Shown: piece after piece, positions 47,319 through 60,400 of the stretch
How positions within the stretch are numbered: position 1 is the stretch's first letter
Layout: the number at the start of each line of letters is the position of its first letter
The notes under the pieces: generated by a model
The model's database searches: none
Told to the model about the DNA's origin: nothing
What the model saw: only the letters and a program-made list of their open reading frames with translations
Position numbers and translations under genes: made by a program
Assembly (NCBI RefSeq): GCF_006539505.1
Contig: NZ_BJND01000017.1
Span: 186,001-250,000, forward strand
DNA length: 64,000 nt
Reading direction: 5' to 3'
Origin: Streptomyces spinoverrucosus
GTDB lineage: Bacteria > Actinomycetota > Actinomycetes > Streptomycetales > Streptomycetaceae

Positions 47319-49166
47319 ATGTGCGGAATCGTGGGATACGTGGGGTCGCAGTCGGCGCTCGAGGTCGTGACGGCCGGGCTGAAGCGGCTGGAGTACCGGG
47401 GGTACGACTCGGCGGGCGTCGCCGTGCTCGCGGACGGCGGGCTGGCGGCGGCCAAGCGGGCCGGGAAGCTGGTCAACCTGGAGAAGGAGCTGGCGGAGCG
47501 GCCGTTGCCGACCGGTTCGACGGGGATCGGGCACACGCGGTGGGCCACGCACGGCGGTCCCACGGATGCGAACGCGCATCCGCATCTGGACAACGCCGGG
47601 CGGGTCGCCGTCGTCCACAACGGGATCATCGAGAACTTCGCGTGTCTGCGCGCCGAGCTGGCGGAGCGGGGCCACGACCTGGCGTCCGAGACCGACACCG
47701 AGGTCGTCGCTCATCTGCTCGCCGAGGAGTTCTCCTCGTGCGCGGACCTCGCGGAGGCGATGCGGCTGGTGTGCCGGCGGCTGGAGGGCGCGTTCACGCT
47801 GGTCGCGGTGCATGCGGACGAGCCGGATGTGGTCGTGGGCGCGCGGCGGAACTCGCCACTGGTGGTGGGCGTTGGAGAAGGCGAGGCCTTTCTCGCCTCG
47901 GACGTGGCCGCGTTCATTGCCCACACGCGGTCGGCGATCGAGCTGGGTCAGGACCAGGTGGTGGAGCTGCGCCGGGACGGCGTGACGGTGACCGGCTTCG
48001 ACGGCCGGCCGGCGGACGTGCGTTCGTACCACATCGACTGGGACGCGTCGGCTGCGGAAAAGGGGGGTTATGACTACTTCATGCTCAAGGAGATCGCCGA
48101 GCAGCCCAAGGCGGTCGCCGATACGTTGCTGGGGCGCATCGACGCGTCCGGCTCGCTGACGCTGGACGAGGTGCGGATCCCTCCGGGGGTGCTGCGGGAG
48201 GTCGACAAGGTCGTCATCGTTGCGTGCGGTACGGCCTTCCACGCGGGGTTGATCGCGAAGTACGCCATCGAGCACTGGACGCGCATCCCGTGCGAGGTGG
48301 AGCTGGCGAGCGAGTTCCGGTACCGGGATCCGATCCTGGACCCGCAGACGCTCGTCATCGCCATCTCCCAGTCCGGCGAGACCATGGACACCCTGATGGC
48401 GCTACGGCACGCCCGCGAGCAGGGCTCCAAGGTGCTGGCGATCTGCAACACCAACGGCTCGACGATCCCGCGCGAGTCGGACGCGGTGCTGTACACGCAC
48501 GCCGGGCCGGAGGTCGCGGTGGCGTCCACGAAGGCGTTCCTGACGCAACTCGTGGCCTGCTATCTCGTCGCGCTGTATCTGGGTCAGGTGCGGGGCACCA
48601 AGTGGGGGGACGAGATCCGGGACGTGATCCGGGATCTGTCGCACATCTCCGGTGCGGTGGAGCGGGTCCTGGAGACCATGGAGCCGGTACGGGAGCTGGC
48701 CCGCACGCTCGCCGACAAGAAGACGGTGCTCTTCCTGGGGCGGCACGTCGGGTATCCGGTCGCCCTCGAAGGCGCGCTGAAGCTCAAGGAGTTGGCGTAC
48801 ATGCACGCCGAGGGCTTCGCGGCGGGTGAGCTCAAGCACGGGCCGATCGCGCTGATCGAGGAGGACCTGCCGGTGGTCGTTGTCGTGCCCTCGCCGCGGG
48901 GGCGGTCCGTGATCCACGACAAGATCGTGTCCAACATCCAGGAGATCCGGGCGAGGGGTGCGCGGACGATTGTGATCGCGGAGGAGGGGGACGAGGCGGT
49001 GGTGCCGTACGCGGACCATCTCGTACGGATCCCGGCGACGCCGACGCTGCTGCAGCCGCTGGTGGCGACGGTGCCGTTGCAGGTGTTCGCGTGCGAGTTG
49101 GCTACGGCGCGGGGGAATGAGGTGGATCAGCCTCGGAATTTGGCGAAGTCCGTGACGGTGGAGTGA
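47319..49166 (+). CDS. glmS: Glutamine-fructose-6-phosphate aminotransferase (isomerising)
   Basis: 615 residues. MCGIVGYVG puts Cys2 at the mature N-terminus as the glutamine amidotransferase nucleophile; then GHTRWATHGGPTD, and two SIS domains (VACGTAFHAGLIAKY; ISQSGETMDTLMA) bind fructose-6-phosphate. It ends DQPRNLAKSVTVE, the conserved C-terminal tail. The ATG at 47319 is fixed by this N-terminus. First step of UDP-GlcNAc synthesis. Confidence 0.97.
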   Translation: MCGIVGYVGSQSALEVVTAGLKRLEYRGYDSAGVAVLADGGLAAAKRAGKLVNLEKELAERPLPTGSTGIGHTRWATHGGPTDANAHPHLDNAGRVAVVHNGIIENFACLRAELAERGHDLASETDTEVVAHLLAEEFSSCADLAEAMRLVCRRLEGAFTLVAVHADEPDVVVGARRNSPLVVGVGEGEAFLASDVAAFIAHTRSAIELGQDQVVELRRDGVTVTGFDGRPADVRSYHIDWDASAAEKGGYDYFMLKEIAEQPKAVADTLLGRIDASGSLTLDEVRIPPGVLREVDKVVIVACGTAFHAGLIAKYAIEHWTRIPCEVELASEFRYRDPILDPQTLVIAISQSGETMDTLMALRHAREQGSKVLAICNTNGSTIPRESDAVLYTHAGPEVAVASTKAFLTQLVACYLVALYLGQVRGTKWGDEIRDVIRDLSHISGAVERVLETMEPVRELARTLADKKTVLFLGRHVGYPVALEGALKLKELAYMHAEGFAAGELKHGPIALIEEDLPVVVVVPSPRGRSVIHDKIVSNIQEIRARGARTIVIAEEGDEAVVPYADHLVRIPATPTLLQPLVATVPLQVFACELATARGNEVDQPRNLAKSVTVE

Positions 49167-49213
49167 GAGGGCGGCGGCGTACGGGCGGTGGCAATGGCAG
49201 CGTTTTACCGGTA

Positions 49214-49271
49214 AATGACCTGTGGTCATTATCACTTCACTAATGGACTTCTTGTGGACTCCATGTGAAGT
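49214..49271 (+). promoter_or_regulatory. Inverted repeats in the leader of the RHS toxin gene
   Basis: AATGACC (49214-49220) / GGTCATT (49224-49230) is a compact 7-bp dyad with a 3-bp centre. ACTTCAC (49234-49240) plus ATGGA (49243-49247) pair with TCCAT (49260-49264) plus GTGAAGT (49265-49271), forming a long imperfect hairpin 45 nt before the start. The DNA around 49205-49290 is AT-rich against its surroundings, as expected of a promoter region. Confidence 0.5.
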
Positions 49272-49316
49272 TGCTTAGAACTACCTCCACTCTTGGTTCA
49301 TGCGGTGGGGGGTTCC

Positions 49317-52300
49317 GTGCGTCCGGCACGTTCATTTGTCGTTGCTGTCGCCTTCGTGCTGGCCGTGCTGACTGGTACCGAGCAGGCTGCCCTGCCGCTC
49401 GGCCGGCCGGGCACGGGCTCCACGGCGGACGCACCCGAGCAGCGATGGGGTTCCGCCGCCGGGCGTAGCAACAGCGCGTCCGGGGAGGTCACGGACGCGG
49501 CCGCGAAGGGCGGCAACACCGAACCGCTGCCCGGGCGGGGAGAGTTGCCCGCCGACCGGGAGCCCGGTGTCACCCGGTTGCCCAGCACCTCCCGGCTGCC
49601 CGAGCCCGGTCCGGTCCGTCGGACCGACGCGCCGGAGACCTCCACGCCTCAGGGCTTCGACTCCAAGCGCAGCCAGGAGGTGAAGAGCGAGCGGAGCGAG
49701 CGGCAGCGGACGTACCGGAACCCGGACGGCACGTACACGACGCGGTTCTACACCGAGCCGGTCAACTTCCGCGCCGAGGACGGGGGCTGGCAGGCCATCG
49801 ACAGCACGCTCGTGCCTCGGGAGAACTCGGGTCCCAGCACCATGAGCGCGGAGGGGGAGGGCTGGGAGACCAGCTCCACCGAAGCTCCGATCGAGTTCGC
49901 CGGGGCCGCCGACGCCGACCCGGTGGTCCGGATGGAGGTCGGGGAGGGCCTCGCGGTCGCGTACGGCGTCGACGGCGCCAGCTCCGCCGCCGGGCGGGCC
50001 GACGGCAGCACGGTGACGTACGAGGATGTGCGGACCGACTCCGACGTGGAGTTCATCGCGGGCAGCGAGTCGGTCAAGGAGACCTTGGTCCTCAAGGGCG
50101 CGGACGCCCCCACCGAGTGGCGCTTCCCGCTGCTGCTGGAGGGGCTCACGGCACGTATCGACGAGCACGGCGGCGTGGTGTTCAGCGACGCCGAGGGAGT
50201 GGTCCGTGCGTGGACACCCGCCGGGTGGATGCAGGACTCGAACTTCGCCCCGGACTCCAACGAGGGGGCGATCTCTTCCGGGGTCACCTACAGCCTGGCG
50301 GAGGAGGGAGGCCGTCAGGTTCTGGTCGTGAAGCTCGACAAGGCCTGGCTCACCGCGCCTGAGCGGGTCTTCCCGGTCCGTGTCGACCCGTCCGTGAAAT
50401 CGGTCGACGCCACGTCGGGCACGTACGTCGAGTACCCGTACAACACGAACTTCGCTTCCGACACGGTGCTCAAGGTCGGCACGTACGACGGCGGCAGCCA
50501 CAAGGCGTCGGCGTTCCTGCGCTTCGCCGGCCTGGAGACCACGCTCAAGAACGCGTGGGTGATCGGCGCCAACCTCTCCCTGTACAACTCCTGGTCGTAC
50601 TCATGCACCGCCCGCCCGGTGACGGTGCACCCCATCACGTCGAACTGGTCGGAGACCACCACGTCGAAGTGGCCGGGACCGTCGACCGGTGCGTCGCTGG
50701 CATCGAAGCCCTTCGCGCACGGCTGGCGGCCATCGGGCTCCAGCAGTTGGTCGTGCGGCCCGGCCTGGGAGAGCATCAAACTCGGCTCGGCGGGCCGGGA
50801 TTTGGTCGACGACTGGACGCATGGCCGGAAGAAAAACTACGGACTGGCGGTCAAGGCCTCGACCAGTGACTCCAAGGGCTGGAAGCACTTTGGTTCGGAC
50901 GACTATCCGAACGGCAAGCCCAGCCTGGACGTCACCTGGACCAAGTACGGAGCCACCTACAAGCTCGGTGACTTCACCGCCCCGGTGACGGCCACAAGTG
51001 AAGGCGTGCAGAAGGTCACCGTAACCAACCAGGGGCAAGAGACCTGGCCTGCGGGCGGTAACTACAACCTGCGCTACAACCTGTTCGACTCCTCCGGCAA
51101 GGAGATCACCGAAAGCGCGAAGATCCGCTGGACGGAGATGCCGGAGGCGGTCTCGCCGGGCGAGAGTGTGACGCTGAACGCGCGGATCGCGCCACTCCCG
51201 CCCGCCACGTACACGGTGCAGTGGACCATGAACGACCTCGGTGTCAGCCGCTTCACGGCCGCAGGTGTACCGGGCCCGGCCGTGAAGATCGCCTCGGTGA
51301 ACATACCGCCCCAGTTGACGGCGGAGTCGCCGGCCAGTGGCGTCACTGTCGACACGCTCACGCCGACGCTGTGGGCCAAGGGCACGGACGCCGATCGCTA
51401 CCCGAAGTCGGCGCTGCAGTACACCTTTGAGATCTGCGAGGTCGAGGGCAACAACCTGCGCAAGAACTGCAAGTCGGGCACACGCGGCAGCGCGCAGCAG
51501 TGGGCGGTGCCGTCCGGCTGGCTTTCCTGGGGCAAGTCGTACGCCTGGTACGCGTACGCCTATGACGGCTCCGCCACCTCAACCCGCCCGGGTCCCGCTC
51601 TGCTGACCACGCAGGTGCCCCAGCCGACGGTCACCGGCCACCTGGGCGGTGCAGACGGCGGCAAGGAGATCGGCACCCGGGCTGGCAACTATGTAACTGC
51701 CGCGACGGACGCAGCGATCGCCACGGTCGGCCCCGAGCTGTCGGTCACTCGGACCTACAACTCCCTCGACCCGCGGCGTGACGGCGTATTCGGTGGTGGC
51801 TGGTCGACGCGCTGGGACATGCAGGTGCGTGAGGAGCCCGACACATCGACGGTCTTGGTGACGCTCGCGGATGGATCACAGGTGCGGTTCGGGCGTAACA
51901 CCGACGGGACGTACACGGGGCCGACGGGTGGTTCTCTCACGCTCATCGAAGAGGCGGGGGAGGGCTGGACTCTCCGGGAGCGCTCCGGCACGACGTACCA
52001 GTTCATGCCCAGCGGTGTTCTCGCCCGGATCAGGGACGTGGCCGGTCGGACCCAGTCCGTCACGCACGAGTCAGAAGACGGCGGTCCGGTCAAGAAGGTC
52101 ACCGACGACCTGTCGGGCCGCTCACTGACCTTCGGCTGGGCCGACGGACGCGTCGAGACGGTGACCACGAGTGCAGTCGACACGTCCGCGCCCGGGCTGA
52201 CCTGGTCGTACTTCTACACCGAGGGTCGACTGACCAAGGTGTGCCCGCCGTCGTCGACGACCAAGTGCACGGTCTACGAGTACGCAGACGGCTCGGTCTA

Positions 52301-55300
52301 CCGCAGCGGCATCCTGGATGCGGCGCCCACTTCGTACTGGCGTCTTGGTGAGCGAGAGGGCTCCGCGGCGGCCAGCGAGTCGGTCTCGACCACCGGCCTG
52401 AATGCGGCCGTCTACCGGGACGTGCAGCTTGGCACGGACTCCGCCGTCGCGGGGACTACGGACACATCGGTCAGCTTCGACGGCACGGACTCTGTGATCG
52501 AACTGCCCACCGACACGCTGAAAGGTGCTGCCTTCCCGGCCGTCGAGTTGTGGTTCAAGACGAGTACGCCGTCCGGTGTCCTCGTAGCCTTCCAGGATGC
52601 CGAGTTGGGTGAGAAGCCGACTTCATGGCGGACCACGCTGAACATTGATGGCGAGGGCAGGTTGCGCGGCCAGTTCTATCTGTCCGGTGTTTCCGGGGCG
52701 ACGCCGATCGTGTCGCCGCAGGCCGTGACGGACGGCAAATGGCACCACGCGGTCCTGTCGGCGGGTGCCACCACCCAAACTCTTTATCTCGACGGTGCGA
52801 AGGTCGGTTCGCTGAGCGGTGCCCTCGCCGAGCAGGCCCGCGAATACGCTTATCTCGGCGCGGGCTACAGCAGCCCCGGTTGGATAGGCCTGCCTGCGGA
52901 CATGTACCACTTCAAGGGCCAGATGGATGAAGTGGCCGTCTACAACCACCCGCTGGACGCCGCAACTGTCGCCGAGCACTACGCTTCGCGCACGGCGATC
53001 GGCCAGATGACGAAGGTGAACCTGCCCTCCGGCCGGGTGCATGCCACGGCCTCCTACGACCCGGTCAGCGGTCGCCTCACCGAGCACAACGACAACAACG
53101 GCGGCACCTGGAAGGTGTCGGCCCCCTCCTACTCGACCGCGTCCTCGTCCTACGCGGAAACGATCCAGCGCAGCGGCCCGACCGGATATTGGCGCCTGGG
53201 TGAGCGTGGCGGCGCTGAGGCCGTGAGCCCTCTTGGCGAACCGCTGACCGGCAGCTACCTGGACACCGTACGGCTGGGCAGCGCGGGCATCTTCGCCGAC
53301 GGCGACGACACGGCGGCGAGCTTCACAGGCGAAGGCGCGGTGGAAGTGCCCGTCGAGTCACTCGGCACCGGTACGTCCATGTCGGTGGAACTGTGGTTCA
53401 AGACGTCCGGGTCCGGCGTGCTGGTCACCAACCACGATGCCGAGTTCGGTGAGGTTGCGCACGGACGTCCCATGCTGCTGATCGACTCGGACGGCAAACT
53501 ACGGGGCAGATTCTCGAACGCGGCGGCGAGCATCTTCTCCCATGAGACCGTCACGGACAACAAGTGGCACCACGTGCTCCTCACCGGCAATGAGGGCATA
53601 CAGGCGCTCTTCATCGACGGCCAGTACCAGGGCAGCTCGAACACCGGCGTCGAAGCGAGCCGCCACTCGCACGTATTCGTCGGCGGAGGCTTTTCCTCGC
53701 CCGGCTGGGACGGACAGGCCGACGGCTATCGCAACTTCACCGGTCAGATCGACGAGGTGGCGTTCTACGACAAGCCGTTGGCGACCTTCTGGAAGGTCAC
53801 GAACGCCACCGGTGAAGAGAGGTGGGTGTACCTGCGCTTCCCGGTCGGCGCGGCGGACCGTCACGTCCAGGCCCGTACCGCCTTGGTCCGAGGCACGGGT
53901 GACCAGTACCAGGGCGTGGCCGTCGCGGACGCACCCGCTGCCTACTGGCGGCTCGGCGAGGAAGACGGCACGGTCCTGCGCAGCGAGGTCGGCGGTACCG
54001 GCATGAACGCGACGTTCCACCCGAACAACACAGTCGTGATCAATTCCGCGCTGTACAAGCCCGGCGTGTTCGGGCTCGGTGACGACCGGGCCCTAGGGGT
54101 CGCCGACGGCGGTCACGTCCAGGTGCCCGGCTCGATCCTCGCCGGTGCCACCGATCTGTCCGCCGAGATGTGGTTCCGTACCACCACACCGTCCGCCGTA
54201 CTCCTGGGCTTCCAGGACAAACCCATCGGACAGACCCCGACCTCGTGGCGGCCGGTACTGAACATCGACGGTTCCGGCAAACTGCGCGGTGAGTTCTTCC
54301 GCTCCGGCTCCACTGCGACCCCCATCGTCTCCGCCCAGACGGTCACCGACGGTGCCTGGCACCACGTCGTGCTCTCCGGCTCCGGCACCACCCAGACTCT
54401 CTACCTGGACGGCGTCAAGGTCGGCTCCCTGGTCGGCGCCATCGCCGACCAGGCCCGCCCGTACGCCTACATAGGCGGCGGCTACACCAGTGCCGGCTGG
54501 AACGGACTGTCCTCCGGTACCTACTACTTCAACGGCCAGGTCGACGAGGTCGCCCTGTACCGCGGCGCGCTGACTGCCGACCAGGTCTCCGCCCACTACC
54601 GGGCGCAGGCCGAGGCGCCCGGCTCGGGCCTGACCGCCACCGTGACGGTCACGGACCCCGCCGGGCGCACCAGCACCGCCGGCTACGACGCGCTGCGCGG
54701 CCAACGGGTGGTGTCGAGGAAGGACGCGACCGGCGCGGTCACCTCGTACGCCTACGACACCGACGGCAACCTGCACACGGTCACCGACCCGAATGGGCAT
54801 GCCACGGTCACCGGTCATGACGCGCGCGGGAACGTGGTGTCGACCACGACCTGCCGGGACGCCGACTCGTGCTGGACGAGCTTCTCCTCGTACCACCTCA
54901 ACGCGAGCGATCCGCTGGACCCGCGCAACGACAAGCCGCTGACCTATCGCGACCAGCGGTCGAGGGACCACAAGGACGACCGCTACCGCACCGAGTACAC
55001 GTACAACTCCCTGGGCCTGCCCACGAGTACGGTCCGGGCCGACGGCAGCACCGCCTCGACCACGTACACGGCAGGCACCGAGGCCGCGGTGGGCGGCGGC
55101 ACTGTCCCGGCGGGGCTCGTGCTGACCCAGACCACGCCGGGCGGCGCGAAGACGGCGTATCGCTACTTCGCGAACGGTGACCTGGCCGAGGTCGCCTCCC
55201 CGTCCGGGCTCGTCACCGCGTACACGTACGACGGATTGGGCCGGAAGACTTCCGAAAAGCAGGTCTCCGACTCGTTCCCCAACGGCGTGACCACCACGTA

Positions 55301-58300
55301 CGGCTACGACAAGGCCTCGCAGGTGGTGACCGAGACCGGCGACGGCGTGCGGAACGAGATCACCGGCACCACCCACACCGCGAAGATCACGCGCGGCTAC
55401 GACGAGGACGGCAACCTGCTGTCCGAGACGACCGAGGACACCACCGGCGGCGACGCGGCCCGCAGCACGACGTACCACTACAACGCGTACGGCCTGAAGG
55501 ACAGCGTCACGGACGCCAAGCAGAACACCACCGGCTTCGAGTACGACGCCTTCGGCCGGGTCAGTGGCATGACCGACCCGGCAGGTACGCACCTCACCTA
55601 CACGTACACCCCGCGTGGCCAGCACGCCGAAACGATTCTGAACGACTGGACCGGCGATCCTTCGGGCACCGTGCGGGACCTGACGCTCGTGTCCAACGCG
55701 TACGACCCGGCCGGGCGCGTGGCGTCCAGCACGGACGCGATGGGCGCGACGACGGCGTACACGTACTTCGACGACGGGCTGCCCGCCACGACCACGGCCA
55801 GGCAGGTCACCCAGTCCGACGGCAGCCGGCGCGACATCGTGCTGGAGGCCAACACCTACGACCCGGCCGGCAACCTGACCAAGCAGGTCACCGGCGGCGG
55901 CAAGACCACCGAGACGTTCACGGTGGACGCCCTCGGGCGCACCGAGACCAGCGTCCTCGACCCCGGTGGCCTGAACCGCACCAACACCTACGCCTACGAC
56001 GGCGACGACCGGGTGAAGGAGCAGACCCAGTCGATCACCGGGGACAGGAAGCTGACCACGACGTCGGACTACGACGCGGCGGGCAACGTCACGAAGGAGA
56101 CGGTCACCGACGGCACCAGCACGCACACGACCACGCACACCTACGACGACCGCGGCCTGCCGCTGACGACTGTCAGCCCGCGCGGCAACCTCACCGGCGC
56201 CGACGCGTCCGCGTACACCACCACCTACCGGTACGACGCCCTGGGCCGCCTGGTGCAGGACACCGCCCCCGCCGTGCAGGCCGAGGAGAACGGCGCTGCG
56301 GCGACGACGGTGCGGCCCACCACGCTGACCGGCTACAACACCTTCGGCGAGGCGACCGAGAGCAAGGACGAGCGCGGCAAGGTGACGCGTACCGAGGTCG
56401 ACCGCCTCGGGCGTACGACCGCGGTGACCCTGCCGGACTACAGCCCGCCGGGCGTCGCGGCCGCCCTCACGGCAACGACCCGCGCCACCTACAACGCGCT
56501 CGGCCTGCCGCAGACGGTCACCGACCCGCTGGGCCGTGTCACCCGCTACGGCTACGACCAGTTCGGCCAACTGACCAGCAGGACGGACCCGGTGGCCGAC
56601 GCCGCAGCGGCATTCGCGGCGACGGAGAGCAGTGACCCGGACCTGCTCGCCTCAGCGGGTGCGGACGGTGGCGGCGTCACCCGCTACACCTGGACCCCGA
56701 CCGGCCTGCAGCTGTCGGTGACCGATCCGACGGGCGCGCGCAGCGAGGCCACATACGACCAACTCGGCCGACAGCTCACCGCGACCACGGTCGAGCGGTA
56801 CCCGAGCCTTCTGAACCTGACCAGCCGCTACACCTGGGACGACGCAGGCAACCAGACCGTATCCGTCAGCCCCTCGGGCCGCACCACCTCCGCCACCCAC
56901 ACCCCGGCAGGCGAGGTCCTGTCGGTGACCGACGCGGCCGGCACCACCCGGTTCGCCTACGACGGCCTCGGCCGTCAAACGGAGACCACCGACGCGACGA
57001 ACCGCCGGACCACGACGACGTACGACGCCCTCGACAACGTCACCGCCAACACGGACTACGGCACCGGTACGAGCGCCCTGCGCACGTCCGAAGCCGAGTT
57101 CGACGCCGAGGGCAACCGCACCGCCGTGATCTCCCCGCAGACCAAGGCGCGCACGACATACGCGTACGACGCGCTCGGCCGGATGACCCAGCAGGTCGAG
57201 CCGGTCACCGGCAGCCAGTCGATCACGACGACGTTCGGCTACGACGCTGCCGGCAACCGCACCCGGCTGACGGACGGGCGCGGCAACACCACCGTCCACA
57301 CCTTCAACGCCTGGGGCCTGCCCGAGTCCACGATCGAACCGTCCACGAGCGCCCACCCGGCCGCCGCCGACCGCACCTGGACCACCGCCTACGACCAGGC
57401 CGGACAGCCCGTCACCGAGCTGCTCCCCGGCGGGGTCAAGCGCGAGCGCACCTACGACGGCCTGGGCCGCCTCGTCCACGAGACCGGCACCGGCGCGGAG
57501 GCGGCCACCAGCGACCGCATCCTGGGGTACGACCTGACCGGCCGCCTCACCGCCGTCGCCACGGCGGACGGCCTCACCCGGAACACCTACACCTACAACG
57601 ACCGCGGCCAGCTGCTGACCGCCCAGGGACCGGGCGGCACCTCCAGCTACACCTACGACGCCGACGGCAACATGACGGAACGCAGGACCGGCCAAGTCTC
57701 GACGAGCTACGGCTACGACAGCGCCGGACGCATCGACTGGGCCTGGGACTCCATCACCGGAAAGGACATCTGGTACGACTTCGACGCCGCCGGCCGGCCG
57801 CGACTGGAGCAGTACGCCACGAAGGCCGCCGACGGCACGTCATACACCGTCACCGCCAAGCGCACCTATACGCATGACGCGCTCGGCCGCCTCGACGGCG
57901 ACACCGTCACCAGCCCCGACGGCACGACGACCGTCGCCTCCCTCACCTACGGCTACGACCTGGACGACAACCTGACGTCCAAGCAGACGACCGGCACGGC
58001 GGGCGCCGGGAACAACTCCTACGGCTACGACCACGCGGGCCGCCTGACCTCCTGGACCAAGGACGGCACGACCACGTCCTACGAGTGGGACGCGGCGGGC
58101 AACCGCACCAAGGCCGGGGCGACGACGGCGACGTTCGATGCCCGGAACCGTCAACTGACCGACGGCGAGAAGCAGTTCACGTACACCGCACGTGGCACTC
58201 TGGCGTCGGTCACGGGTGGCGGCGGCAGCGCGCGCACGCTGACCTTCGACGCCTTCGAACGCAAGATCAGCGACGGGGGCACGGCGTACACGTACGACTC

Positions 58301-59885
58301 CCTGGACCGGGTCCAGACCCGTGGCTCCACGACCTTCACCTACGACGGCGGCTCCAACAACCTCGCGGGCGACGGCACCAGCACGTACAACCGCACGCCG
58401 GGGGGCACGCTGCTCGCCCTGTCCACGGGCACGACCAGGCAATTGGCCGTCACGGACCAGCACACCGACCTCGTCGCCGGCCTCAACGCCGACGCCACCC
58501 AGGTCACCGGCTCCACGGCCTACGACCCGTTCGGCACGGAAACCGCCACCAACGGCACCACCCCCGCCGTCGGCTACCAGTCCGGCTATACCGACCCCGC
58601 CACCGGCGACGTCAACATGGCGGCCCGCTGGTACCAGCCGGGCACGGGCTCCTTCGCCTCGCGGGACACCTGGCAGCTCGACCCGAGTCCGTCGGCCCAG
58701 GCCAACCGGTACGCCTACGCCAACGACGATCCGGTCAACGGGACGGATCCGACGGGGCATGTCTGTGCGTGCGGAGGCGGGAGCACGTACAGCTCTCGGC
58801 TGGTGGGCTCCGGGGTGGGGCGGGGCGGCAGGGGCTACGACATCGCTCCGAAGAGACACAACGGCCGCAGTCCGAGCAGCCGGACGCGCACCTCCACCAG
58901 CGGCGGCCGCACCACCTCCATCTACCGGGCTCAGGCCCGCAGGAACCAGATGGAGCTGAAGCGCATCGAGTCCCGCTACTCGGTCCGGCCGAGCACGAGG
59001 ATTGGCGCGGGCCGAGGGGGTGGAGGTTACCGGGGCTGTACGTACGGATGCACCACGTACAGCCCGTACCGCGGCAGCGCAACCACCCGCAGCAGCAGCG
59101 GAACCACGCGCACCGGCACCACCCGCCCGCCCAAGCCGCCGACCCCGCAGAATCCGAACCGCGGCAAGAACCCGACGCCGGCGCCCACGAGACCTGCCCC
59201 CAAGCCGCGCGTCGACGTCGCGCGCATTCAGCAGCGGTCGCTGGACCGGGCCGTCGTGGTGGGCCAGAGGCTCTTCAAAGACATGGCTCTGGGAACGGCG
59301 GCGCCATTCGAGCCGGGTGATCTTAATGCGCTCGATCCGATCGTTGCGCAACCGGCTGCTCCAGCAGGAGGCGGCGAGGTCGCCGTCGAAGGGCCTGACA
59401 GCAACCGCAGCAACAGGTGTGATACGGGGGCGGGCTTCAACTCCAAGGGCAACATGGTGTATCTGCCGCGCCGAGAGCATGCAGGTCAGTGTGTTGCGAC
59501 AGGAGCGTTCGCCAGCCTGACCCTAGCGGATTACACTCCACCTCCCCGGCCAGCCCTGTCTTTCCCATTGCCGGGACTGCTTGACCTGCCAAAGAGAAAC
59601 CGAGCACGCGGCCACCTCATTGGGTTTGCGATGGGCGGTTCCAACAAGGACACTCGGAACTTCGTACCTATGTATCAGAGTGCGAATAACCGCATGTACG
59701 CGGAAGCAGAGGAAGTTGTTGTCAAGTCAATCAAGGGTGGTGGTCGACAGTTCGTTCAAGTCACGCCGGTGTACGGTGATCCGAATTCTGTGATCCCGAC
59801 CAAGGTCAGATTCATTTCATTCGGAGCGAAGGAAGTTCGGTGTGAATTCGATAACGTTGCTGCAGCCACATACAGTTGTTGGTGA
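49317..59885 (+). CDS. Giant secreted RHS/YD-repeat polymorphic toxin with LamG modules and C-terminal nuclease
   Basis: About 3,522 residues from GTG 49317, after GGGGGG; earlier TTG/GTG codons are in frame. Order: signal peptide (1-27); low-complexity region; DNRLRE-like domain (about 361-545); CARDB/FN-like region; RHS N-terminal DUF6531-like segment (about 778-830, [20 protein letters not shown]); three LamG-like modules (about 997-1224, 1279-1491, 1534-1763), each with YWRLGE and WHH; YD repeats from about 1774 to 3060; RHS core end [13 protein letters not shown] near 3148; a Gly/Arg/Pro linker; and a tip from about 3400. The tip motif [19 protein letters not shown] resembles the DNA/RNA non-specific endonuclease family (His as base). 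Contact-dependent competition is inferred; targets are unknown. Confidence 0.87.
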   Translation: MRPARSFVVAVAFVLAVLTGTEQAALPLGRPGTGSTADAPEQRWGSAAGRSNSASGEVTDAAAKGGNTEPLPGRGELPADREPGVTRLPSTSRLPEPGPVRRTDAPETSTPQGFDSKRSQEVKSERSERQRTYRNPDGTYTTRFYTEPVNFRAEDGGWQAIDSTLVPRENSGPSTMSAEGEGWETSSTEAPIEFAGAADADPVVRMEVGEGLAVAYGVDGASSAAGRADGSTVTYEDVRTDSDVEFIAGSESVKETLVLKGADAPTEWRFPLLLEGLTARIDEHGGVVFSDAEGVVRAWTPAGWMQDSNFAPDSNEGAISSGVTYSLAEEGGRQVLVVKLDKAWLTAPERVFPVRVDPSVKSVDATSGTYVEYPYNTNFASDTVLKVGTYDGGSHKASAFLRFAGLETTLKNAWVIGANLSLYNSWSYSCTARPVTVHPITSNWSETTTSKWPGPSTGASLASKPFAHGWRPSGSSSWSCGPAWESIKLGSAGRDLVDDWTHGRKKNYGLAVKASTSDSKGWKHFGSDDYPNGKPSLDVTWTKYGATYKLGDFTAPVTATSEGVQKVTVTNQGQETWPAGGNYNLRYNLFDSSGKEITESAKIRWTEMPEAVSPGESVTLNARIAPLPPATYTVQWTMNDLGVSRFTAAGVPGPAVKIASVNIPPQLTAESPASGVTVDTLTPTLWAKGTDADRYPKSALQYTFEICEVEGNNLRKNCKSGTRGSAQQWAVPSGWLSWGKSYAWYAYAYDGSATSTRPGPALLTTQVPQPTVTGHLGGADGGKEIGTRAGNYVTAATDAAIATVGPELSVTRTYNSLDPRRDGVFGGGWSTRWDMQVREEPDTSTVLVTLADGSQVRFGRNTDGTYTGPTGGSLTLIEEAGEGWTLRERSGTTYQFMPSGVLARIRDVAGRTQSVTHESEDGGPVKKVTDDLSGRSLTFGWADGRVETVTTSAVDTSAPGLTWSYFYTEGRLTKVCPPSSTTKCTVYEYADGSVYRSGILDAAPTSYWRLGEREGSAAASESVSTTGLNAAVYRDVQLGTDSAVAGTTDTSVSFDGTDSVIELPTDTLKGAAFPAVELWFKTSTPSGVLVAFQDAELGEKPTSWRTTLNIDGEGRLRGQFYLSGVSGATPIVSPQAVTDGKWHHAVLSAGATTQTLYLDGAKVGSLSGALAEQAREYAYLGAGYSSPGWIGLPADMYHFKGQMDEVAVYNHPLDAATVAEHYASRTAIGQMTKVNLPSGRVHATASYDPVSGRLTEHNDNNGGTWKVSAPSYSTASSSYAETIQRSGPTGYWRLGERGGAEAVSPLGEPLTGSYLDTVRLGSAGIFADGDDTAASFTGEGAVEVPVESLGTGTSMSVELWFKTSGSGVLVTNHDAEFGEVAHGRPMLLIDSDGKLRGRFSNAAASIFSHETVTDNKWHHVLLTGNEGIQALFIDGQYQGSSNTGVEASRHSHVFVGGGFSSPGWDGQADGYRNFTGQIDEVAFYDKPLATFWKVTNATGEERWVYLRFPVGAADRHVQARTALVRGTGDQYQGVAVADAPAAYWRLGEEDGTVLRSEVGGTGMNATFHPNNTVVINSALYKPGVFGLGDDRALGVADGGHVQVPGSILAGATDLSAEMWFRTTTPSAVLLGFQDKPIGQTPTSWRPVLNIDGSGKLRGEFFRSGSTATPIVSAQTVTDGAWHHVVLSGSGTTQTLYLDGVKVGSLVGAIADQARPYAYIGGGYTSAGWNGLSSGTYYFNGQVDEVALYRGALTADQVSAHYRAQAEAPGSGLTATVTVTDPAGRTSTAGYDALRGQRVVSRKDATGAVTSYAYDTDGNLHTVTDPNGHATVTGHDARGNVVSTTTCRDADSCWTSFSSYHLNASDPLDPRNDKPLTYRDQRSRDHKDDRYRTEYTYNSLGLPTSTVRADGSTASTTYTAGTEAAVGGGTVPAGLVLTQTTPGGAKTAYRYFANGDLAEVASPSGLVTAYTYDGLGRKTSEKQVSDSFPNGVTTTYGYDKASQVVTETGDGVRNEITGTTHTAKITRGYDEDGNLLSETTEDTTGGDAARSTTYHYNAYGLKDSVTDAKQNTTGFEYDAFGRVSGMTDPAGTHLTYTYTPRGQHAETILNDWTGDPSGTVRDLTLVSNAYDPAGRVASSTDAMGATTAYTYFDDGLPATTTARQVTQSDGSRRDIVLEANTYDPAGNLTKQVTGGGKTTETFTVDALGRTETSVLDPGGLNRTNTYAYDGDDRVKEQTQSITGDRKLTTTSDYDAAGNVTKETVTDGTSTHTTTHTYDDRGLPLTTVSPRGNLTGADASAYTTTYRYDALGRLVQDTAPAVQAEENGAAATTVRPTTLTGYNTFGEATESKDERGKVTRTEVDRLGRTTAVTLPDYSPPGVAAALTATTRATYNALGLPQTVTDPLGRVTRYGYDQFGQLTSRTDPVADAAAAFAATESSDPDLLASAGADGGGVTRYTWTPTGLQLSVTDPTGARSEATYDQLGRQLTATTVERYPSLLNLTSRYTWDDAGNQTVSVSPSGRTTSATHTPAGEVLSVTDAAGTTRFAYDGLGRQTETTDATNRRTTTTYDALDNVTANTDYGTGTSALRTSEAEFDAEGNRTAVISPQTKARTTYAYDALGRMTQQVEPVTGSQSITTTFGYDAAGNRTRLTDGRGNTTVHTFNAWGLPESTIEPSTSAHPAAADRTWTTAYDQAGQPVTELLPGGVKRERTYDGLGRLVHETGTGAEAATSDRILGYDLTGRLTAVATADGLTRNTYTYNDRGQLLTAQGPGGTSSYTYDADGNMTERRTGQVSTSYGYDSAGRIDWAWDSITGKDIWYDFDAAGRPRLEQYATKAADGTSYTVTAKRTYTHDALGRLDGDTVTSPDGTTTVASLTYGYDLDDNLTSKQTTGTAGAGNNSYGYDHAGRLTSWTKDGTTTSYEWDAAGNRTKAGATTATFDARNRQLTDGEKQFTYTARGTLASVTGGGGSARTLTFDAFERKISDGGTAYTYDSLDRVQTRGSTTFTYDGGSNNLAGDGTSTYNRTPGGTLLALSTGTTRQLAVTDQHTDLVAGLNADATQVTGSTAYDPFGTETATNGTTPAVGYQSGYTDPATGDVNMAARWYQPGTGSFASRDTWQLDPSPSAQANRYAYANDDPVNGTDPTGHVCACGGGSTYSSRLVGSGVGRGGRGYDIAPKRHNGRSPSSRTRTSTSGGRTTSIYRAQARRNQMELKRIESRYSVRPSTRIGAGRGGGGYRGCTYGCTTYSPYRGSATTRSSSGTTRTGTTRPPKPPTPQNPNRGKNPTPAPTRPAPKPRVDVARIQQRSLDRAVVVGQRLFKDMALGTAAPFEPGDLNALDPIVAQPAAPAGGGEVAVEGPDSNRSNRCDTGAGFNSKGNMVYLPRREHAGQCVATGAFASLTLADYTPPPRPALSFPLPGLLDLPKRNRARGHLIGFAMGGSNKDTRNFVPMYQSANNRMYAEAEEVVVKSIKGGGRQFVQVTPVYGDPNSVIPTKVRFISFGAKEVRCEFDNVAAATYSCW

Positions 59886-59903
59886 ACTTGAGATGGAGGA
59901 AGA

Positions 59904-60386
59904 GTGTCTTCGGTAGAGCGGCTGAAGGATTTGCTGGGGGTGCCTCCCCGGGGAAGTGAGAGCGGCGGTTTCGGTGCGATAGAGGCCGCGCTGGGTGTCG
60001 AGTTGCCGCAGGAGGTGAAAGGGGTATGTTCCCTCTACGGAGATGTGATGATCTCTGATTTCATCTTCGTCTTCGGGCCTGAGTGCATGGTCGAAAAGAG
60101 TCTATGGATGAGTGAATTTGTTCGGGAGGGTCATCCTGCGATCCCGAAAGCTGTGCTACCTGAAGCCGGTGGAATGCTTCATTGGGGACACTCTATCGAA
60201 GGGGACCAGTTCTTCCTTGAGGATCAAGGAAGCGGTAAATGGACTGTCTCTGCTTTTCGGCGAAACTGGGGAGACTGGTACGAGTCTGATGAGTCCCTCG
60301 CCGATTGGCTGGTGGGAGTGTTTGCGGGCCGGTTGGCTGTGGACTGGATGCCGGAATGGCCTACTTCGCATTGGTTTGAAGTCTGA
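59904..60386 (+). CDS. SUKH (SMI1/KNR4) family immunity protein, likely cognate to the toxin tip
   Basis: 160 residues from GTG 59904, 18 nt after the toxin stop, with GGAGGAAG upstream. The SUKH pattern is FGAIEAALGVELPQEVKGVCSLYGD, with later SDFIFVFGPE and WTVSAF and a C-terminal SLADWLVGVFAGRL. A SUKH protein directly after a nuclease tip is the classical immunity arrangement. A hand count of 60061-60120 gives 28 G/C of 60, far below the RHS core. A paralogue begins at 63725. Confidence 0.85.
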   Translation: MSSVERLKDLLGVPPRGSESGGFGAIEAALGVELPQEVKGVCSLYGDVMISDFIFVFGPECMVEKSLWMSEFVREGHPAIPKAVLPEAGGMLHWGHSIEGDQFFLEDQGSGKWTVSAFRRNWGDWYESDESLADWLVGVFAGRLAVDWMPEWPTSHWFEV

Positions 60387-60400
60387 GGCTGGCCGGTAAG

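Noticed and set aside
54093-56570. Long antisense frame inside the RHS gene
   Set aside because: Val/Arg/Gly-rich shadow of the YD repeats, with no signal or domain.
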